Origin: an archaeon
GTDB taxonomy: Archaea > Iainarchaeota > Iainarchaeia > Iainarchaeales > Iainarchaeaceae
Direction: 5' to 3'
Length of the DNA stretch: 9,553 nt
Assembly (NCBI GenBank): GCA_024653865.1
Contig: JANLHD010000106.1
Location: forward strand, 1 to 9,553
Shown here: piece after piece, positions 5,726-9,553 of the stretch
How positions within the stretch are numbered: the first letter of the stretch is position 1
Layout: every line of letters starts with the position of its first letter
Notes under the pieces: model-generated
Databases searched by the model: none
The model's input: only the letters and a program-made list of their open reading frames with translations
What the model was told of the DNA's origin: nothing
Program-made: the position numbers and the translations under genes

Positions 5726-6565
5726 TTACAATTCATTGTATGTTTTCTGCAAAAGAAGAGCGTCCTCTTCTATGTTCGGGGACTCGCACACCACAACACC
5801 GCGGGCGCCAAAATCCTTGAGCACCTTCAAAACGCCCCTGTAATTCATGTCGCTCTCCTCGAGCACGAGATGGTTCTTCTCGCCCTTGGGGCCGTAATTG
5901 ATTCCCGAAAGATGCACATGCATGTTGTGCAAGGCATCCTTTCCCAATTTTTTTTCGATGAGCTCCATTACCTGCGTGAATTCCTCTTCGGTATTGAATT
6001 TTCCATTCGTGCGCGCGTGCAAATGCGAAAAATCAACCACCGGAAGCACGTTGTCAAATTCACTGCTAAGGTCAACTAGCTCATCAATCGAGCCGAACTG
6101 CATCGGCTTCCCGGTTGTCTCGGGGCGAATCCAAACATCAAGGCCAAGTGAATTTACCTTCTCCAAAATCTTTGAAAGCTCATCCTTCACAACCAAATAA
6201 GCCTCGTGCGAAGGTTTCCCCAGATAAAAACCCGGGTGGAAGCAAACGGAATAGCCGCCGCACGCGTGCAATATTTTTGCCGACGCCAGTACGCGGTCCC
6301 TTGACGCGGCGCGCTTTTGCGCATCGACCGCGTTGAGGTTGATGTAATAGGACGCGTGGCAGGTGAGCAAAACGCCCCCTTCCTGCGCAATTTTTTTTAT
6401 TGCGGGGGCCGCATCTTTTGTCACGTACACGGATTGCACGAACTCGAGCTCGAGCGCGCCAAGGCCAAGGGAACTTGTTCTCCTGATTCCGTTCCCCGTG
6501 TCGCGCGGAATTGTGCTAAGCGGAATTCCCGCCGGCGCGAAAAGCAATTTTTGCGGCTTAATCAA
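5726..6565 (-). CDS. nfo: Endonuclease IV-like AP endonuclease (TIM barrel)
   Basis: A 279-residue protein of the endonuclease IV family, which cuts DNA at abasic sites in base excision repair using a trinuclear zinc centre. Zinc-ligand motifs appear in order: CHASYYIN (His70), FHPGFYLG (His110), RPETTGK (Glu149), VDFSHLH (Asp178, His181), HVHLSG (His218, perhaps His216), NHLVLE (His232) and CESP (Glu261). The family's Asp two residues before the His232-equivalent is Lys230 here, so one ligand looks replaced. The length matches E. coli Nfo (about 285). Translation starts at TTG 6565, which overlaps the stop of the upstream gene as TTGA; a G-rich stretch lies upstream and no ATG is nearby. The start MIKPQKLLFAPAGIPLS fits the first barrel strand of archaeal members. 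The pair forms an operon read from 7116. Confidence 0.9.
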   Translation of the reverse strand: MIKPQKLLFAPAGIPLSTIPRDTGNGIRRTSSLGLGALELEFVQSVYVTKDAAPAIKKIAQEGGVLLTCHASYYINLNAVDAQKRAASRDRVLASAKILHACGGYSVCFHPGFYLGKPSHEAYLVVKDELSKILEKVNSLGLDVWIRPETTGKPMQFGSIDELVDLSSEFDNVLPVVDFSHLHARTNGKFNTEEEFTQVMELIEKKLGKDALHNMHVHLSGINYGPKGEKNHLVLEESDMNYRGVLKVLKDFGARGVVVCESPNIEEDALLLQKTYNEL

Positions 6566-7116
6566 AACTCAACCCCCCTGCGTGCAATAATTCCACTATC
6601 AAAGGGGTGCTTGTGCTTTTTAATTTCACTCACCAAATCCGCGCGCGCAAAAATTTTTTTAAAAGGCATGTGCGAACCAGTAAGGACAAGCTCCGTGCCT
6701 TTGGCTTTCGCATCAATAACCAAAACCACGGCATCCTCGGTTATGAGCCCGAGCTGGATTGCGTAAAGAATTTCATCTATTATCACCAAATCATATTTTC
6801 CGGATGAGGCAGCCGCTGTAGAACTTTTTAGGGCGAGCCTTGCCTGCTCTAAGTGCTCTGGCCCTGGCTTACCCACCACCCATTCTTTTAGCCCGAAGCG
6901 CTCGTGCGAAAACCCCGCGAGTTTTTTGAGAGAAACCAGTTCGCCATACTCCTCAAAATCCGGCACCGAAGAAATCCCGCCTTTCATGAACTGAACCAAA
7001 TGGACCTTAAGGCCCCTTCCCAGCGCGCGGATTGCAAGCCCCAGCGAAGCCGTGGTTTTTCCTTTCCCATTGCCCCAATAAACCTGAACCAGGCCCAATT
7101 TTGCCTTTTCCGACAT
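6562..7116 (-). CDS. cobO: Corrinoid adenosyltransferase-like P-loop protein (CobO/BtuR family)
   Basis: A 184-residue enzyme expected to transfer the 5'-deoxyadenosyl group of ATP to cob(I)alamin or a corrinoid precursor. The family's distinctive P-loop GNGKGKTT lies at 15-22, followed by SLGLAIRALGRG. Then come VHLVQFMKG (38-46), KYDLVIIDEILYA (the Walker B-like strand with Asp-Glu), a LVLTGSHMP segment, and the C-terminal HPFDSGIIARRGVEF, matching the family's H-P-[YF]-D-x-G-I-x-A-R-x-G-[IV]-E ending. The length is normal (about 170-200). No other cobalamin gene is in the window, so it may serve salvage of imported corrinoid. It is the first gene of a two-gene unit with the endonuclease IV-like gene. 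It has no Shine-Dalgarno site; a TATA element at 7146-7139 sits at leaderless spacing. Confidence 0.92.
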   Translation of the reverse strand: MSEKAKLGLVQVYWGNGKGKTTASLGLAIRALGRGLKVHLVQFMKGGISSVPDFEEYGELVSLKKLAGFSHERFGLKEWVVGKPGPEHLEQARLALKSSTAAASSGKYDLVIIDEILYAIQLGLITEDAVVLVIDAKAKGTELVLTGSHMPFKKIFARADLVSEIKKHKHPFDSGIIARRGVEF

Positions 7117-7130
7117 TAAAAATAAAAGGC

Positions 7131-7153
7131 ACCAAGTTCTTTAAAACGCTTGG
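7131..7153 (-). promoter_or_regulatory. TATA box of the cobO-like gene, inside an inverted repeat
   Basis: TTTTAAAG on the minus strand (7146-7139) is centred about 26 bp upstream of the ATG at 7116, so the mRNA is leaderless. CCAAG (7132-7136) and CTTGG (7149-7153) form an inverted repeat around this box with a 12-base spacer, a possible operator. Confidence 0.5.
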
Positions 7154-7158
7154 CAACC

Positions 7159-7166
7159 ATTTAAAA
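7159..7166 (+). promoter_or_regulatory. Candidate TATA box of the histone-fold-like operon
   Basis: ATTTAAAA predicts a start near 7190 and a leader of about 46 nt with AGGTGA before the ATG at 7236. A weaker CTAATATG at about 7206-7213 would give a leaderless start instead. The ribosome binding site favours the first. Confidence 0.4.
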
Positions 7167-7235
7167 TCACAACGGTGCACAATCTCAATAGGCTTTTTTT
7201 AGGGTCTAATATGCGGAATTTAGGTGAATTTTGAC

Positions 7236-7622
7236 ATGGCTGATGGAAAACTCGAAGAAGAACAGGTTGTAGCAGTGGAAGAAGAGGACGATGAAGAGCT
7301 AGATGACAGCAAGCTCCCGTTCCCGAAAGCAACAATTGTAAACATGCTAAGAAAGCACCTCAACCAGGGAAAACAAATCAAGGGACAGGTCAAAAACGAA
7401 ATGAACATCTGGCTCGGAAAAATGGTTGAGCGGGTTGCAGGAAAGCTAAATGCCTACCCCTACACTTATGTTGACGGCTCCATGCTCCGCGAAGCAATAG
7501 AGCCATACGAGAACATCCAGGACATCGAAAAAGAAAAGGAAAGAATCATCAAGCAGCTTGAATCAATCAAGGCGGCATGCGACGTTCTAATACTCGAAGT
7601 GGACCGCAAATTTGTGAAATAG
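7236..7622 (+). CDS. Small acidic/helical protein, possible divergent histone fold
   Basis: A 128-residue cytoplasmic protein. Residues 1-26 are an acidic, probably disordered lead (EEEDDEELDD). The segment at about 27-93 looks like a histone fold: LPFPKATIVNMLRKHL (helix 1), a short KQIKGQV loop, a long helix NEMNIWLGKMVERVAGKLNA, then YTYVDGSMLREAIEPY, which resembles the second loop and third helix (T-[VI]-x-x-x-[DE]-[IL]-x-x-A) of archaeal histones. A C-terminal Glu/Lys helix follows (98-128, coiled coil). ATG 7236 is chosen because AGGTGA lies about 8 bases upstream; an in-frame GTG at 7224 would overlap that site. It is followed after 11 bases by a small acidic gene. The gene is sure; the histone-fold reading is pattern recognition only, and DNA binding is not shown. 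Confidence 0.9.
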   Translation: MADGKLEEEQVVAVEEEDDEELDDSKLPFPKATIVNMLRKHLNQGKQIKGQVKNEMNIWLGKMVERVAGKLNAYPYTYVDGSMLREAIEPYENIQDIEKEKERIIKQLESIKAACDVLILEVDRKFVK

Positions 7623-7633
7623 GGTTGTTGGCT

Positions 7634-7822
7634 TTGGCCGAAGATGAAAAAAAGAAAAAAGAAATCCGCGATACCGACGACGCCTATGACAATGAAGAGG
7701 TCGAGGAAATGATGGATAACGACGAACTCGACCCCGAAGAGGCGGGCTTTATGGAAGGATACAACCAAAAGCCGTCCAAGGATCCCAAAAAGCCAAAGGA
7801 CATTATACAGGACGACAAGTAA
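7634..7822 (+). CDS. Small acidic conserved-looking protein, TTG start
   Basis: A 62-residue soluble protein with no family that I can name. It begins MAEDEKKKKE if TTG 7634 is the start; the frame has no ATG downstream of the previous gene's stop until the middle of the protein. AGGG (7621-7624), overlapping that stop codon, lies 9 bases before the TTG and supports the choice. TTG 7625 and 7628 are less well spaced. The core has an acidic helix EEVEEMMDNDEL followed by DPEEAGFMEGY (33-43), a compact motif of the kind seen in small conserved archaeal proteins. The tail is Lys/Pro-rich, then acidic. It is co-transcribed with the histone-fold-like gene 11 bases upstream and converges on the kinase gene with two bases between stop codons. 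Confidence 0.75.
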   Translation: MAEDEKKKKEIRDTDDAYDNEEVEEMMDNDELDPEEAGFMEGYNQKPSKDPKKPKDIIQDDK

Positions 7823-7824
7823 AA

Positions 7825-8418
7825 CTACTTTTTGGGCGCAAACTCTTGGCAAAGCCTGTGCGCATCCATGTGCATTATTGTGCGCACCCTTAGCGCGGTG
7901 CCAGAGCCGGGGTTCCTGAAAAGATAGGATTCAAGCGAAGAAACATTGTGCACCTTTCTCCTTGCCGATGCCTTTTCAAAATCAATTATTACAGGAAGCC
8001 CATCGCGCACGAGAATGTTGCGCCCCTTTCCCGCGAGCTGGCCGTGGTCAAGACCAATTGAGTCCAGCCTTTTGGCCTGGGAAAACAATCCACGCAAAAA
8101 AACATGCAGCTCTTTTTCCCCAATGGGCGATGAAAGCCAATCCGAAAAGCGCTCTCCTTCGACAAACTCCATGAGCACGCATCCATGTGCCGGGTCGGCA
8201 TCAACAAGTTCAGGCCCGACATTGACGCGGTTCGCAAGAGCAAGATTTTCCGCCTCGCGCATCGCCATGCTCCTGCGGTTGGATTTTTCCCTGAGGGCTT
8301 TCACGGCAAATTTTTTTCCCGAAGAATCCTTTACAAGGAAAATGTAAGAGCTCCAGCCCTTGGCGACTTTTTCTACCAATGCAAGATTTTTTTTTAAAAG
8401 AAATTCCTCAAGTGACAT
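7825..8418 (-). CDS. Atypical archaeal Ser/Thr kinase-like protein (Bud32/RIO-like)
   Basis: A 197-residue minimal kinase fold. Lys40 in FAVKAL is the ATP-anchoring lysine, and Glu55 or Glu57 can be its helix C partner. The hinge region reads VLMEFVEGERF (81-91). The catalytic loop is H125-G-Q-L-A-G-K-G-R-N134: the Asp of the usual H-x-D motif is Gln, while the Asn is kept. The metal-binding DFG is DFEKAS at 146-151, and the run after it (RRKVHNVSSLESYLF) resembles archaeal predicted kinases of the COG2112 group, where the loop often reads HGEL. It may bind ATP yet be weak in phosphotransfer. Substrates are unknown. The frame is open to 8514, but the start at 8418 is preferred: the extension would run into the lipoprotein gene, and a TATA element lies 28 bp upstream of 8418. 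Confidence 0.85.
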   Translation of the reverse strand: MSLEEFLLKKNLALVEKVAKGWSSYIFLVKDSSGKKFAVKALREKSNRRSMAMREAENLALANRVNVGPELVDADPAHGCVLMEFVEGERFSDWLSSPIGEKELHVFLRGLFSQAKRLDSIGLDHGQLAGKGRNILVRDGLPVIIDFEKASARRKVHNVSSLESYLFRNPGSGTALRVRTIMHMDAHRLCQEFAPKK

Positions 8419-8442
8419 GAATAAAATAAAAAAAGAAAAGGG

Positions 8443-8450
8443 ATTAAAAA
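8443..8450 (-). promoter_or_regulatory. TATA box of the kinase-like gene
   Basis: TTTTTAAT on the minus strand is centred about 28 bp before the ATG at 8418. There is no Shine-Dalgarno site, so a leaderless mRNA is likely. It sits in the 37-base gap after the lipoprotein stop. Confidence 0.5.
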
Positions 8451-8455
8451 CACCC

Positions 8456-8713
8456 TCATTCGAAGGTGCTTTCATCCAATTCAACGAATTCAATTTCCTC
8501 AAAATTTGAGTCATTCACCAACGCCTCCAACTCCTCAAGCTCGGCATCATACGAGTCAAGTTCCTCTCCAAAAACCTGATCACCGCCCAAATCAGCGGGA
8601 CTGCCATTGCTTCCTTGCTGCTCCGTTGGACTATATTCCGGAGCCTGCGAATCCGAAGCACAGCCCGCAAGCAGAATTGCAGATGCAACAATTATCGCGA
8701 GAATCGCTTTCAT
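8456..8713 (-). CDS. Small acidic lipoprotein
   Basis: An 85-residue exported lipoprotein of unknown function. Residues 1-17 are a lipoprotein signal peptide (MKAILAIIVASAILLAG) with Cys18 at the lipobox L-A-G-C, so it would be lipid-anchored on the outer face of the membrane. After a Ser/Pro/Gln linker the rest is strongly acidic and repetitive (EELDSYDAELEELEALVND), with almost no basic residues, ending FVELDESTFE. The ATG overlaps the stop of the upstream coiled-coil gene as ATGA, and GGAGG lies 10 bases before it inside that gene, so the two are translationally coupled. The acidic tail could bind cations or a basic partner; that is inference. The pairing with a coiled-coil protein suggests a shared envelope role. 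Confidence 0.85.
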   Translation of the reverse strand: MKAILAIIVASAILLAGCASDSQAPEYSPTEQQGSNGSPADLGGDQVFGEELDSYDAELEELEALVNDSNFEEIEFVELDESTFE

Positions 8714-9553
8714 TGCACATCATCCTCCTCTTCATCAAGGCTTGATTCGAGTTCGTCCTCGAGCCCCTCTAATTCCGACTCATCCTCTATTTCGAGTTCG
8801 AGTTCCATATTGGTCTGGGCACTTATTTCGCCAGAAACCTCCATTTCCCTCGTCGCCTTATAGATTGACTTCATGAGGCGAAAGTCGTCAATTAATTGCT
8901 TGTTCATTTCCCTTAGCGCATCATGCGCCTGCTCGAGGATTTCTTTTGCATCCTCGCGCGAATCAGCTTCTGAATACGCCACTCTAAGTCCCTCGTAGAG
9001 CGAATTGAAATCCGCCACATCCGCCCTTAGCTTTGCAACCCCCGCAACCAGCACATTGGTATCCTTACCCTGTTCGGATAGGGCGTTTATTTGCGCATCA
9101 ATCCTCGCGGAGAATGCCCCGGCCTTGCCTATTATGCCGTTGATTCCTTCATTGAGGTGGCGCCCAACCTGCTTTTTGAGGCGAATGTTCCATTCGGCCC
9201 AAAACCTGTGTACGTCCTTTGAGATTTCCACGAGTTCGGAGTTTGTTATCTGCTCATTTTCGAGCGCGAGCTTCTTCTCCAAAAAGAACTCTATAGCCGC
9301 GTTCACGTCTGCCGGCGCATTCTCGTTCTCGCTTATGGCTTCGAGCTTGCTGATCGCACTTTCAACCTGGCTCAGAAGCGCAAGCCTTGCCTTTTCGCGA
9401 ACTTCTTGCCGAAGCTGCGCCTTGTTCACATCCGAAGAATTTTCGAGCCTAAATCTTGCGGCATTGAAGTCTTCAACCGAAAGTTTGGCCCTAACCCTTG
9501 CCTCAACATAATGCTCCTTGGCATCCTCGTAGCGCTCCCTTCTTTCTTCGTAG
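8710..9553 (-). CDS. Coiled-coil acidic-tailed protein, N terminus outside window
   Basis: The frame is open to the window edge, giving at least 280 residues; an in-frame GTG at 9429 is not needed as a start because coding-like sequence continues upstream (YEERRERYEDAKEHYVEAR and on). The protein is mostly long charged helices with heptad-like spacing and few aromatic residues. Near the C terminus come KSIYKATREMEVSGEI, then a tail almost purely of Glu, Asp, Leu and Ser (EIEDESELEGLEDELESS). No enzymatic motif is visible. The upstream end has the Arg/Glu-rich run common in archaeal envelope coiled-coil proteins; whether a signal peptide exists cannot be seen. It is coupled by a 4-base overlap to the lipoprotein downstream. 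I do not recognise the family. Confidence 0.8.
   Translation of the reverse strand, partial: YEERRERYEDAKEHYVEARVRAKLSVEDFNAARFRLENSSDVNKAQLRQEVREKARLALLSQVESAISKLEAISENENAPADVNAAIEFFLEKKLALENEQITNSELVEISKDVHRFWAEWNIRLKKQVGRHLNEGINGIIGKAGAFSARIDAQINALSEQGKDTNVLVAGVAKLRADVADFNSLYEGLRVAYSEADSREDAKEILEQAHDALREMNKQLIDDFRLMKSIYKATREMEVSGEISAQTNMELELEIEDESELEGLEDELESSLDEEEDDVQ

Noticed and set aside
5288..5736. Minus-strand open frames across the peroxiredoxin-ferredoxin boundary
   Set aside because: They are shadows of the plus-strand genes, which carry clear family motifs, and they would read through the ferredoxin promoter.
8419..8514. Longer start of the kinase-like gene at 8514
   Set aside because: It would place the start inside the lipoprotein gene and add 32 residues unlike any kinase N terminus; MSLEEFLL at 8418 is a natural start.
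1..9553. CRISPR array, insertion sequence, attachment site or origin
   Set aside because: No spaced repeats, transposase motifs, terminal inverted repeats or iteron clusters were seen on either strand.

Overview
The window looks archaeal. Short AT-rich TATA elements sit about 26-28 bp upstream of several start codons (leaderless mRNAs), a textbook TTTAAATA box precedes the ferredoxin gene, and other genes carry GGAG-type ribosome binding sites at usual spacing. The proteins also fit: an archaeal-type Bud32/RIO-like kinase, an archaeal-style endonuclease IV, and a possible divergent histone-fold protein. Small hypothetical proteins, dense packing and acidic tails suggest a DPANN-type genome (for example Micrarchaeota or Diapherotrites), but that placement is inference.

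Layout. (1) 1-538, minus: N-terminal part of a gene cut by the window edge, resembling the region before the catalytic core of type IB topoisomerases. (2) 684-2951, minus: a 755-residue secreted protein with two long Cys-containing repeats and a C-terminal GYWKTH module, followed by a hairpin terminator and preceded by an unusually long, foldable leader. (3) 3209-4414, minus: an MscS-family channel. (4) 4415-4561: intergenic, holding the channel promoter and a three-helix foldable element that may be a small plus-strand RNA. (5) 4562-4834, minus: a 90-residue one-helix membrane protein, divergent from (6) 4886-5344, plus: a Bcp-type peroxiredoxin, then (7) 5427-5669, plus: a single-cluster ferredoxin. 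(8) 6562-7116 and 5726-6565, minus: a translationally coupled pair, a corrinoid adenosyltransferase-like P-loop protein and an endonuclease IV-like TIM barrel. (9) 7236-7822, plus: a possible histone-fold protein and a 62-residue acidic protein starting at TTG. (10) 7825-8418, minus: an atypical kinase converging on (9) with two bases between stop codons. (11) 8456-9553, minus: a coiled-coil protein running off the window, overlapping by 4 bp a small acidic lipoprotein.

How they work together. There is no single pathway. Themes are the cell envelope (secreted repeat protein, MscS channel, lipoprotein and coiled-coil pair), DNA handling (topoisomerase-like, endonuclease IV, histone-fold-like) and redox defence (peroxiredoxin, ferredoxin). 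No mobile element, CRISPR array, rRNA or tRNA gene was found. The best candidates for something undescribed are the structured element at 4501-4580, the two-repeat secreted protein with its folded leader, the histone-fold-like and acidic pair, and the coiled-coil and lipoprotein pair.
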